This document shows positions 29,216 through 37,232 of a DNA stretch of 64,000 nucleotides, piece by piece. Positions within the stretch are counted from its first letter, which is position 1; each line of letters begins with the position of its first letter. Position numbers and translations under genes: made by a program. The notes under the pieces are model-generated. The model had not been told where the DNA came from and did not search any database. It saw nothing but the letters and a program-made list of their open reading frames with translations. Origin of the DNA: Shewanella seohaensis (GTDB lineage: Bacteria > Pseudomonadota > Gammaproteobacteria > Enterobacterales > Shewanellaceae); assembly GCF_025449215.1 (NCBI RefSeq), contig NZ_CP104900.1, positions 682,001 to 746,000 on the forward strand. The letters run 5' to 3'.

Positions 29216-29760
29216 TAGTCTACCCTCGATAGTTTCAATAACTTACGCAGATCCGCGACCAAGGCCTTACCCTGAGCTAAATGTGCCGCCTTGCCTTGCA
29301 CTTGGGGGTAACGCAGCACGAGTGCGCCGAGTGGATCGACAATAATCAACTGCTGTTGGTCAAGCCATTGGCTTAGGCTTTGACTGGCGGGCTGAGTGTT
29401 GAAGTTAAAGCTGCTTAATGCACTTAAGTCACTGTCTGGATTCACAAGAATAAGCGGTTCGACACGAGCCTGATCTGGCCCTAAGGCGGTATGGCTCTGA
29501 CGCAGGATATATAAGCGCTCGCGGCAAGCTTCATCGCACTTTGCGGGCAATAAATACAACAGTTGCCATTCCTTAGGCTGAGGATTGTTAAGGCCAAGAC
29601 TGGTATAACTGGTTTCTGGGCTGATGAGCTCACCGTGGTTGGTGGAGCCGCCTTGATACCAATGCATGCTCAGCACTAACTTAGCGATGACCACAGGCGC
29701 GATAAAGGCCAGTAGCAATAACCCCAATGCGCGGTATTTGGCTGTTTGTTGGGAGTCCAT
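29215..29760 (-). CDS. Hypothetical membrane-anchored protein of the cox locus
   Basis: This 181-residue protein has one N-terminal membrane segment (about 11-30, ALGLLLLAFIAPVVIAKLVL) and a periplasmic domain. The domain resembles a thioredoxin-like or SCO-like fold in its pattern: WQLLYLLPAKCDEACRERLY, with Cys-x3-Cys, then WLDQQQLIIVDPLGALVLRYPQ. The CDEAC spacing matches SCO copper motifs, but the surrounding residues differ. It lies between the SURF1 gene and ctaA in one operon and overlaps ctaA by one base. A role in oxidase assembly, perhaps in copper or thiol handling, is inferred from context only. Confidence 0.75.
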   Translation of the reverse strand: MDSQQTAKYRALGLLLLAFIAPVVIAKLVLSMHWYQGGSTNHGELISPETSYTSLGLNNPQPKEWQLLYLLPAKCDEACRERLYILRQSHTALGPDQARVEPLILVNPDSDLSALSSFNFNTQPASQSLSQWLDQQQLIIVDPLGALVLRYPQVQGKAAHLAQGKALVADLRKLLKLSRVD

Positions 29761-29827
29761 ATTTGCTCCTCTTATTGTCCCTAATGCTTTGTTTTATTGT
29801 GTTCTTTTAATAATTTTTAGGTATCTG

Positions 29828-30652
29828 TTACTCGGTCTTAGTCACTTCCTTATCGGCTTGATGCCGTTGTCGTGATTTTTTGAGGTATTTCATTGCTTGC
29901 CAACCCATCAGCCCCGCAAACACAGTTGCCATGGCAAACCATTGCAATGCATAACCCCAATGCTTTTGGGCCGAGAGCGGGAAAGGCTGCCAAGGGTGAG
30001 GCAAGGCCTGCGCGGGTTGTAATTGGGGCAAGGCATCGGGTTGTAACACCGCGGGCAGGGTAGGATGTCCTAACATTTGAGCCATCTCGGGTAGATTAAG
30101 ATTTTGAAACCGAATCCGTTCACCTTGTTCCGTGGTGAAGGGTTCTGCCAATAAGTGATGGCTTAAGGGATTAATCTGTTTTTGATAGAGGCGGCCTGTA
30201 AGAGCCAGTTCACCGACTATGGGGCTGACTTCGGGCAAGGCATCTCGGTGGGGTTTAGCGGCGATAAAGCCGAGTTCGAGTAACAGCCAAGGTTGCTCGC
30301 GATGATTTGTATGATTTTCTGACGCTATTTGCAGTAATTGAAAGGCGAGATAACCCACTTGCCCTTGATAGACCTGATTGTCGAGTAACCAGATTTGTGG
30401 ATTAACGGGGCTGGCTTGAACCTCAAGGCGATAGCCTGTAACGCTACCTTTAGCCAATTCAGCGATGAGCTGCTCAGGATTGAGTGCGGCAGCGGATTGT
30501 CTGGCCTCCATTTGTGCGAGTAGTTCGGTTTTTTCCGCAGCCCTATCCATTTGCCACAAACCCAGCTTGACCAAAATCACGAATACCACCACAGTCAATA
30601 TCAGCAGTAACAACATTGCCCTATGCAGCCAAATATATCTTGGCAACCTCAT
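29828..30652 (-). CDS. SURF1 family cytochrome oxidase biogenesis protein
   Basis: This protein of about 274 residues has the SURF1 layout: one membrane segment near each end (RAMLLLLILTVVVFVILVKLGLWQMDRA and HWGYALQWFAMATVFAGLMGWQAM) around a periplasmic domain. The conserved GLWQMDRAAEK motif and the C-terminal GYALQWF motif are visible. SURF1 assists heme A insertion into subunit I. The start is uncertain. The frame is open further upstream to 30766, but there it would overlap the divergent DUF2909 gene, so the ATG at 30652 is chosen although its ribosome binding site is weak. Confidence 0.88.
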   Translation of the reverse strand: MRLPRYIWLHRAMLLLLILTVVVFVILVKLGLWQMDRAAEKTELLAQMEARQSAAALNPEQLIAELAKGSVTGYRLEVQASPVNPQIWLLDNQVYQGQVGYLAFQLLQIASENHTNHREQPWLLLELGFIAAKPHRDALPEVSPIVGELALTGRLYQKQINPLSHHLLAEPFTTEQGERIRFQNLNLPEMAQMLGHPTLPAVLQPDALPQLQPAQALPHPWQPFPLSAQKHWGYALQWFAMATVFAGLMGWQAMKYLKKSRQRHQADKEVTKTE

Positions 30653-30683
30653 TAATTTGGTCAGCAAAACATAAGGATAGCGT

Positions 30684-30914
30684 ATGAACATCCCGTTCAT
30701 TTTTAAGTGTGTTTTAGTACTGCTGTTACTGTTTATCATTTTTAACCTAGGCAGAGCCTTAATCATTATGGTTAAAGGTGACGATCAAACCGCTGATCAC
30801 CCTGTGCCTATGAGTCGCTATTTGGGCCGGAGGGTGATGTTTTCTGTACTAGTGATCCTGCTCTTGCTGGTGGCTTTAGGGACTGGACTGCTTGGTCTCA
30901 ATCCCACGCCTTAA
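30684..30914 (+). CDS. DUF2909 family twin-transmembrane protein
   Basis: This 76-residue protein consists of two membrane segments (about 5-28 and 51-70) linked by a short hydrophilic loop containing DDQTADHPVPMSRYLGRRV. This matches the small DUF2909 family found beside cytochrome oxidase genes in proteobacteria. AAGGAT six bases before the ATG supports the start. It is the only plus-strand gene within the cox locus, divergent from SURF1 and convergent with coxC. Association with the oxidase or its assembly is inference from location; the function is unknown. Confidence 0.82.
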   Translation: MNIPFIFKCVLVLLLLFIIFNLGRALIIMVKGDDQTADHPVPMSRYLGRRVMFSVLVILLLLVALGTGLLGLNPTP

Positions 30915-30942
30915 GCTTTCAACATATTGTTTCGATGAATAT

Positions 30943-31818
30943 TTAAAGCACATAAACAAAGATAAACAGGCAGAGCCAAACTACGTCGACAAAGTGCCAG
31001 TACCAACTGCCCGCTTGGAAGGCAAAATGCTTATCCGCACTAAAGTGGCCTTTTAACACTCTGAAAAACAAGACTAATAGAAAGATAGTGCCCAAGGTGA
31101 CATGCATGCCGTGGAAACCCGTCAGCAGGAAAAAGGTGTTGCCATACACGCCCGAGGTGAGCGTTAGTCCCATCTCATGGTAGGCATGGCTATATTCCTC
31201 CGCCTGCAAAGCAAGGAAGCTAATCCCCAACAAAATCGTGAGCCCAAGCCAGAGGGTGATGGCCGAACGCTTACCTTTTTCTAAGCTGATATGGGCAAAA
31301 TGCAACGTGACTGAGGAGGTTAGCAGCACTATGGTGTTGACTAGCGGTAGTCCATTCCATGGCATGGCTTCGGTTTTGGTGCCATCAGGCGTGGTGACGA
31401 GTGGCCAAACGGCTTCGAAGTGTGGCCACAGGACTTCGTGGGTCATGGCATTGTTGGATGCACCGCCGAGCCAAGGCACTGCGACCATGCGGGCGTAAAA
31501 TAAGGCGCCGAAGAAGGCGGCAAAGAACATCACCTCGGAGAAGATAAACCAGCTCATGCCTTGGCGAAACGATCTATCCATTTGATGGGAATAGAGGCCT
31601 GTCATCGATTCTTTGATCACGGTTCTAAACCAACCAACCAGCATAAACAGGATGACGGCTATGCCTGCCAGAAGGATATAGCCGCCACCCGAAGTGCCAG
31701 ATTTGAGTTGATGTACAAAATGTCCTGCCCCAAAGGCAATTAAAAACAAGCCGATAGCACCAATAATCGGCCAAGCACTCTGGGCGGGGACGTAGTAAGT
31801 CTCATGTTTAGTGGTCAT
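30943..31818 (-). CDS. coxC: Cytochrome c oxidase subunit III
   Basis: This 291-residue membrane subunit of the aa3/caa3-type oxidase has seven predicted membrane segments. Family features include MGLYSHQMDRSFRQGMSWFIFSEVMFFAAFFGALFYARM, FFLLTGFHGMHVTLG and the C-terminal WYWHFVDVVWLCLFIFVYVL. Subunit III stabilises the catalytic core and helps proton uptake. Its start overlaps the end of the Cox11 gene by four bases (ATGA). It is the last gene of the coxB-coxA-cox11-coxC run. Confidence 0.96.
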   Translation of the reverse strand: MTTKHETYYVPAQSAWPIIGAIGLFLIAFGAGHFVHQLKSGTSGGGYILLAGIAVILFMLVGWFRTVIKESMTGLYSHQMDRSFRQGMSWFIFSEVMFFAAFFGALFYARMVAVPWLGGASNNAMTHEVLWPHFEAVWPLVTTPDGTKTEAMPWNGLPLVNTIVLLTSSVTLHFAHISLEKGKRSAITLWLGLTILLGISFLALQAEEYSHAYHEMGLTLTSGVYGNTFFLLTGFHGMHVTLGTIFLLVLFFRVLKGHFSADKHFAFQAGSWYWHFVDVVWLCLFIFVYVL

Positions 31819-32396
31819 TTTGCAGCTCCTTGCTCTATGGCAGACGCTAACTGCTTGTCGGTAATGTCGTAGAGGGTGTAAGAGAGGGTTAAGGTGTGGA
31901 TAGACTCGGGTAATTGAGGATCCACGAAGAAGATCAACGGCAGCTCGGCGCGACTCGCGGCGGCTAAGTGTTGTTGGTTAAAACAAAAACATTCGGTTTT
32001 ATTGAAATAAGCCGCGCCTTGTCCGGGCGAAATAGAGGGAATCGCCTGGCCCACGATCGCTCTGTTAGAGACATTTTGCGCCAGAAATGCCGTGTGAATA
32101 AGTTCTCCTGGATGCACTTCGAGCCGTTTCGTTTGTGGCTCAAATTTCCAGGGCATGCCCGTCTGCACCTGCGAGATAAACTCCACCGTTACCACCCGGT
32201 TCTTGTCCACAGTGATCGCTTGATAACTGCTGGCAGTATTAGAGGTTTTGCCATTAATCCCCAGTTTTTCGCACAACACATCGTAGAGCGGCACTAAGGC
32301 GAACCCAAAGCCAAACATCCCAAGGCAGCCCAGCACCAGCAGGCTGATGAGCTTACGGTTGGACTTGATGTTGGGCTGATGGGGTTGGCCTTGCAT
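31815..32396 (-). CDS. ctaG: Cytochrome c oxidase assembly protein CtaG/Cox11
   Basis: This 193-residue copper chaperone delivers copper to the CuB site of subunit I. It has one N-terminal membrane segment (LISLLVLGCLGMFGFGFALVPLYDVLCE) and a periplasmic immunoglobulin-like domain. The copper-binding motif is ECFCFNQQ. The conserved VEFISQVQTGMPWKFEPQ and IFFVDPQLPE segments are present. It lies between coxA and coxC with almost no gaps, as usual for proteobacterial cox operons. Confidence 0.95.
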   Translation of the reverse strand: MQGQPHQPNIKSNRKLISLLVLGCLGMFGFGFALVPLYDVLCEKLGINGKTSNTASSYQAITVDKNRVVTVEFISQVQTGMPWKFEPQTKRLEVHPGELIHTAFLAQNVSNRAIVGQAIPSISPGQGAAYFNKTECFCFNQQHLAAASRAELPLIFFVDPQLPESIHTLTLSYTLYDITDKQLASAIEQGAAK

Positions 32397-32397
32397 G

Positions 32398-33990
32398 TTA
32401 TTTCACCTCGGGTGGAGTGGTGAAAGAGTGGTAGGGGGCAGGGCTGGGTAGGGTCCACTCTAAGCCTTCGCTGCCTTCCCAAGGTTTGGCGGGCGCCTTT
32501 TCACCGCCCCGAATGCACTTAATCACCAGCACGAGGAAAATCAGCTGAGAAAGACCAAAGGCAAAACCCCCAATCGACACGATTTGGTTTACATCGGCAA
32601 ATTGAATCGAGTAATCGGGGATACGCCTTGGCATACCCGCAAGACCTAAGAAATGCATCGGGAAAAACAACACGTTGACCGAAATCACCGAGCACCAAAA
32701 ATGCCACTGGCCGAGCTTTTCGCTGTACATATGGCCGGTCCATTTTGGCAACCAGTAATAGGCCGCCGCCATGATGGAGAAAATCGCACCGGTGACTAAC
32801 ACATAGTGAAAGTGAGCCACCACAAAGTAAGTATCGTGGTATTGGAAGTCGGCTGGCGTGATGGCGAGCATCAGGCCAGAGAAGCCGCCAATAGTGAACA
32901 GGATAATAAAGGCCACCGCGAACAACATTGGGGTTTCAAAACTCAATGAGCCGCGCCACATGGTCGCTACCCAGTTAAACACTTTTACCCCAGTAGGCAC
33001 AGCAATCAGCATAGTGCAGTACATAAAAAACAACTCAGCAAACACAGGCATACCGGTGGTGAACATATGGTGCGCCCACACGAGGAAGGACAAAATCGCA
33101 ATACTCGCCGTGGCATACACCATGGATGAATAGCCGAATAATGGTTTACGGCTGAAAGCTGGAACTATGGCGGAGATAATGCCGAAGGAAGGCAGAATCA
33201 TGATGTAGACTTCGGGGTGACCGAAGAACCAGAAGATATGCTGGAACATCACAGGATCACCACCACCTGCAGCCTCGAAGAAGCTAGTACCGAAAAACTT
33301 ATCGGTTAACACCATAGTAACGGCGCCCGCGAGTACGGGCATCACGGCGATCAGCAAGAAGGCGGTAATCAGCCAAGTCCAGACAAACAACGGTAACTTC
33401 ATCCAGGTCATGCCGGGAGCGCGTAGGTTGACTATGGTGACGATCACGTTGATGGCGCCCATGATCGAACTTATCCCCATGATATGAATAGAGAAAACAA
33501 ATAATGCTGTGCTGTCAGGGCTATAAGTGGTCGAGAGTGGTGCGTAGAAGGTCCAACCGAAATTAGGGCCGCCGCCTTCCATAAACAGTGAGCTCAGTAA
33601 AATAGTAAAGGCGAAGGGCAGGATCCAAAAACTCCAGTTGTTCATCCGAGGAAGTGCCATATCTGGCGCACCAATCATCATCGGGATCAGCCAGTTAGCC
33701 AGCCCTGTAAAGGCCGGCATCACGGCGCCGAATACCATGATTAACCCATGAACTGTGGTCATCTGGTTAAAGAAGTTAGGCTCAACGAGTTGTAATCCGG
33801 GCTGAAAGAGTTCGGCGCGGATCACCATGGCCATCGCACCACCGGTTAAAAACATAATGAAACTAAACCATAGGTACAGGGTGCCAATGTCCTTGTGGTT
33901 AGTGGTGAGTAACCAGCGCATGATGCCTTTAGGTGCACCGTGATGGTGTTCATCATGGGCGGCAATTTGATCTTGAGTCAGTGTGCTCAT
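32398..33990 (-). CDS. coxA: Cytochrome c oxidase subunit I
   Basis: This 530-residue heme-copper oxidase catalytic subunit has 12 membrane segments. Key residues are visible: low-spin heme ligand His in MTTVHGLIMVFGAVMP, CuB ligands in WFFGHPEVYIMILP (His, with the Tyr cross-linked to it) and WAHHMFTTG (His-His), and heme ligands in HDTYFVVAHFHYVL. The K-channel Lys and a D-channel Asp motif are consistent with an A-type oxidase. It follows coxB directly. The frame is intact and the length is normal. Confidence 0.97.
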   Translation of the reverse strand: MSTLTQDQIAAHDEHHHGAPKGIMRWLLTTNHKDIGTLYLWFSFIMFLTGGAMAMVIRAELFQPGLQLVEPNFFNQMTTVHGLIMVFGAVMPAFTGLANWLIPMMIGAPDMALPRMNNWSFWILPFAFTILLSSLFMEGGGPNFGWTFYAPLSTTYSPDSTALFVFSIHIMGISSIMGAINVIVTIVNLRAPGMTWMKLPLFVWTWLITAFLLIAVMPVLAGAVTMVLTDKFFGTSFFEAAGGGDPVMFQHIFWFFGHPEVYIMILPSFGIISAIVPAFSRKPLFGYSSMVYATASIAILSFLVWAHHMFTTGMPVFAELFFMYCTMLIAVPTGVKVFNWVATMWRGSLSFETPMLFAVAFIILFTIGGFSGLMLAITPADFQYHDTYFVVAHFHYVLVTGAIFSIMAAAYYWLPKWTGHMYSEKLGQWHFWCSVISVNVLFFPMHFLGLAGMPRRIPDYSIQFADVNQIVSIGGFAFGLSQLIFLVLVIKCIRGGEKAPAKPWEGSEGLEWTLPSPAPYHSFTTPPEVK

Positions 33991-33999
33991 CTTAATCCC

Positions 34000-35540
34000 C
34001 TACTGTCCATGGCGAGCAATATCAGCGGGTTGCACTGTATCGCCAGTATTGTTGCCCCATGCATTGCGCTCATAGGTAATGATGGCGGCAAGCTGTTGTG
34101 GCGTGAGTTGTGTGCCAAATGCCTGCATCGCCGTGCCCGGTTTACCGTGCATCACAATGTCGATGTGATTGGCGACTGGACCCGTAGCAATAGCGCTGCC
34201 AGCAAGGGCGGGGAAGGCAGGTGGCATACCTGCACCCGTTAGCTGGTGGCAGGCGGCGCAAATCGTGGCATAGGTCTTTTCCCCTTCGGCCATCAGTTCA
34301 TCATGGCTAAGCGTAGGAAGAGTCGCGGGGTCGACACTGGCGGCGGGTTCTGTCGCAGGCTTTGGCGCATCGGTGGTTGCTGGGGGCGGAGTCGTTGCTA
34401 CTGGTTCGCTATTGGTGCCACCGGATTTATGGGCATCAACGTCTTTGGCTTGCACCGCATCCCCCGTGTTATTGCCCCACGCATTACGCTCATAGGTAAT
34501 CACTGCAGCAATCTCTTGGGTCGTTAATTGTTTGCCAAAGGCTTGCATGGCCGTACCTGCTTTACCATTGAGCACGATTTCAAGATGGCCACTTAATGGT
34601 CCGGTCGCAATGGGGCTGCCTTTGAGGTGCGGGAATACCCCTGTAGCCCTTCACCATTTGGTTGGTGACAGGCCGCGCAGTGACCGAGGTAAACTTGCTC
34701 ACCCTGAGCCATCAGCTCTTCTTTAGTCAGTGTTTGCGATAACGCGGCTTGTGCGGCTTGCGCTGTGGCATTGGCGGCTTGTTTTTGTTCTACAACCCAA
34801 GCATCGAACTCGGCTTCGGGCAATGCCTGTACCACTATCGGCATAAAGCCATGGTCTTTACCGCAAAGCTCGGCACATTGGCCACGGTAAATGCCGGGTT
34901 TGTCGATACGGGTCCATGCCTCGTTAATAAAACCTGGATTAGCGTCTTTTTTAACCGCAAAGGCGGGCATCCACCATGAGTGAATGACATCCTCTGAGGT
35001 CATCAAGAAGCGGATTTTACGATTGATGGGTAATACTAGGGGTTTATCTACCTCGAGTAAGTAGTGCTCACCCTTGGCTTCACTACCTTCGATTTGAGGT
35101 CTTGGTGTTGCTAGAATGCTGTAAAAATCAATATCTTGATCGAAGTAGCTATAATGCCATTTCCATTGAGAACCTGTTACTTTTACCGTGAGATCGGCAT
35201 TGCTGGGATCTTCCATGGCAATCAGAGTTTTCGTGGCGGGAATCGCCATTAAGATCAGAATGACAAAAGGAATAATCGTCCACGCGATTTCGACTTTTGT
35301 GCTCTCATGGAAGTGAGACGCGACCGCGCCCTTGGATTTTCTGTGGTTGATCATGGCATAAATCATAACGCCAAAAACCACTAGGCCTATTGCGCAGCAG
35401 ATATACAGAATCGTCATGTGTAAGTGATAAACCTTGCCACTGATTTCTGTTACGCCGGGGGTCATGTTGAACCGCATGTCCGCTGCGGCCAACGGTGGGG
35501 CGAATAGCACCACGAGTAAACAATACAACCATTGCTTCAC
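34000..35540 (-). CDS. coxB: Cytochrome c oxidase subunit II with two C-terminal cytochrome c domains (frameshifted)
   Basis: This is a 513-residue subunit after repair. It has a signal sequence, two membrane segments, and a cupredoxin domain with the CuA site (HSWWMPAF and YRGQCAELCGKDHGFM). Two cytochrome c domains follow, each with CAACHQ and a shared tail GTAMQAFG...ITYERNAWGNNTGD. The two are joined by a Pro/Thr/Ala-rich linker. This makes it a caa3-type subunit with two fused hemes instead of one. One base is missing in the C4 run at 34638-34641, inside the first heme domain; adding it gives GLQGVFPHLKGSPIATG. The GTG at 35540 is chosen because GAGGAGAAG lies seven bases upstream. It is the first gene of the operon. 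Confidence 0.94.
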
Positions 35541-35837
35541 AAGACTTCTCCTCTGCCAATTGCGAATAGCAACTACAAAGAAGAGCAACACAGTAAGTCT
35601 CAACTCTATGCAAACTCTTCAGTTCCCAAAAAGCTTCTCTGACTTCAACGTGCGTTGGCGGCTTACTTTTGATTAAGTATTGTTACTGCTGGTATTAGCC
35701 ACACTGGCACATACTGCTGAATAAACCCATTATTCTCGATTTTTGTGGGCAAGAGATATTCGATAAATCGTCGATATTTTTTGCCTAAACGGGCGATATA
35801 TTATGCTCGCCTGAATCAAACATACTTGCTGTTTAAA

Positions 35838-35859
35838 AATTGATCAAGATCACTTCTTT
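35838..35859. promoter_or_regulatory. Putative FNR/EtrA- or CRP-type site upstream of the cox operon
   Basis: The core TTGATCAAGATCAC (35840-35853) matches the FNR/EtrA consensus TTGAT-N4-ATCAA in nine of ten defined positions and also resembles a CRP site. It lies about 300 bases upstream of the coxB start. Binding is not shown. The distance means a long leader or action on an upstream promoter. Confidence 0.5.
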
Positions 35860-35883
35860 TTCTAATTGTCTGAAAAATTGCCA

Positions 35884-35916
35884 AAAAAAGCCCCACATTC
35901 ACAGGTGAGGCGGCTT
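35884..35916 (-). terminator. Probable terminator after sulA
   Basis: Read on the minus strand, arms AAAGCC and GGCTTT, with further interrupted pairing inside (CCTCAC with GTGGG), are followed by a run of T. It begins a few bases after the sulA stop. Confidence 0.55.
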
Positions 35917-35922
35917 TCAAGG

Positions 35923-36456
35923 CTAAATACGCAGTGCAAAAATTTTAATGAACAGAGCTAAAAAACTACCTTGGGCAAAGTGAGCTGGTTGCTTGAGTGT
36001 CGCGTCTGTAGGTGAGTGATTTACGACACCTTCGAGCACGATTCCCATGGCGCGGGCGCTCTTGGCCACAATTTGCAAACGACGATTGTCGCGGGCATCG
36101 AGTGAGTGGATCCAAGTAATTACTGCGCTGGAAGTGCCACTGGTTAACGCTTTTTCCATGGCCCAAAGTGTTTCGACTTCATCTTTCGCATGGACTAAGA
36201 GTACACGATCCATACGCACGCCAGCGTTGGCCAGTAACTGCTTGTAGCCGATACTGGGTGGATTGATGAGCACGACCCAGCGGCCTTGTTGGCTCAGTTG
36301 TGCCAATTGCTTACTAAGCTGCATTAGCTCTTGGCGCCCTTGGCTCTCGGTGGGCATAGTAATGATAGGCGTATGCTGCCAGTCTGTATCGGTTTCGCGT
36401 ACCGCATCAAGCCATAAACCGGGGTGACGCGGGGCATTACCTAGTAGTTTGTTCAT
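35923..36456 (-). CDS. sulA: SOS cell division inhibitor SulA
   Basis: This protein of 177 residues belongs to the SulA family, which binds FtsZ and blocks septation during DNA damage. The RecA-like fold pattern is visible in [31 protein letters not shown] and [22 protein letters not shown]. The ATG at 36456 overlaps the TGA of lexA (ATGA) and has GGAGA at normal spacing within the lexA end. This places it as the second gene of a lexA-sulA operon under the paired SOS boxes at 37080-37114. The reading frame is intact. Confidence 0.92.
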   Translation of the reverse strand: MNKLLGNAPRHPGLWLDAVRETDTDWQHTPIITMPTESQGRQELMQLSKQLAQLSQQGRWVVLINPPSIGYKQLLANAGVRMDRVLLVHAKDEVETLWAMEKALTSGTSSAVITWIHSLDARDNRRLQIVAKSARAMGIVLEGVVNHSPTDATLKQPAHFAQGSFLALFIKIFALRI

Positions 36457-37071
36457 AGCCAATCTCCATTGCGGATCACCCCTACGGCGAGCCCTTCAAT
36501 TGTTAGACTTTGGAAACTTAAATCGACTTTAATCGGGGAGTAATCTTCATTTTCAGCATGTAGATAAACAAGATTCCCTTTCTTTTCAAAGCGTTTAACT
36601 GTTACATCATCATCAACGCGAGCAACAACTACTTGGCCATTGCGCGCTTGCTGTACTTTATGAACGGCGAGCAGATCTCCTCGAGGATACCGATGTTCTT
36701 CATACTGTCGCCTCTGACGCGCAGCAAGAAATCGGCGGCTGGGTGGAACATGCTGGGGTCGACTTGGTAATACTGTTCGACATGCTCTTGGGCGAGGATA
36801 GGTTCGCCCGCAGCCACTTGACCAATCAGTGGTAAGCCAGATTCGCTGTTATCTTCTTCCTCAACTGGGAGGCGGATCCCGCGGGAAGTGCCAGGCATGA
36901 TCTCGATGCAGCCTTTTTTGCCAATGCCTTAAGGTGTTCCTCGGCGGCATTTGCACTTTTAAAACCCAAACGGGTGGCGATTTCGGCCCGGGTGGGTGGC
37001 ATGCCAGTCTCGGCAATATTACGTTTAATCAGCTCTAAAATTTCGGCTTGGCGTGGCGTCAACGGTCTCAT
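36453..37071 (-). CDS. lexA: SOS repressor LexA (two frameshifts)
   Basis: This is a 206-residue repressor after repair. The winged-helix DNA-binding domain (1-70) has [17 protein letters not shown] and [21 protein letters not shown]. The cleavage site is in [10 protein letters not shown] (Ala-Gly). The self-cleaving peptidase has Ser in [11 protein letters not shown] and Lys in AVHKVQQA. Two single bases are missing: one in T6 at 36914-36919 (restoring [12 protein letters not shown]) and one at CC 36679-36680 (restoring [11 protein letters not shown]). Both together restore the exact length and the ending VIRNGDWL. As written, the repressor would lack its catalytic Lys, which would be expected to disturb SOS control, so error is far more likely than mutation. 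It autoregulates through SOS boxes. Confidence 0.94.
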
Positions 37072-37079
37072 GTTCTTTC

Positions 37080-37095
37080 CTGTTTTTCTATACAG
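37080..37095. promoter_or_regulatory. SOS box 1 (LexA operator)
   Basis: CTGTTTTTCTATACAG matches the gammaproteobacterial LexA consensus CTGT-N8-ACAG exactly. It lies eight bases upstream of the lexA start. Confidence 0.92.
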
Positions 37096-37098
37096 TTA

Positions 37099-37114
37099 CT
37101 GTTAGTATATACAG
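37099..37114. promoter_or_regulatory. SOS box 2 (LexA operator)
   Basis: CTGTTAGTATATACAG is a second exact CTGT-N8-ACAG match, three bases after the first box. Paired operators in front of lexA are known in E. coli and give tight autoregulation. Confidence 0.93.
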
Positions 37115-37232
37115 TATTATTCGTAGTGCAAGTATTAACCACTTTTTAACGCGATTGGAGAGTATTAGCGAATATTCCCTAGAATCTGGTATTCTATGGG
37201 GCTAATGAACGTACTTACATTGCATAAGAATA

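Larger units (their letters stand above)
35541..35922. other. Intergenic region upstream of the cox operon
   Basis: These 382 AT-rich bases lie between the coxB start and the sulA end. They should contain the cox promoter. An FNR/CRP-like dyad sits at 35840-35853. A cluster of overlapping CGAT-type words lies at about 35757-35782 (GATATTCGATAAATCGTCG and neighbours), and a short inverted repeat GGCGA / TCGCC is at about 35794-35813. No protein-coding gene or RNA gene was recognised. A sulA terminator lies at the right end. Confidence 0.5.
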
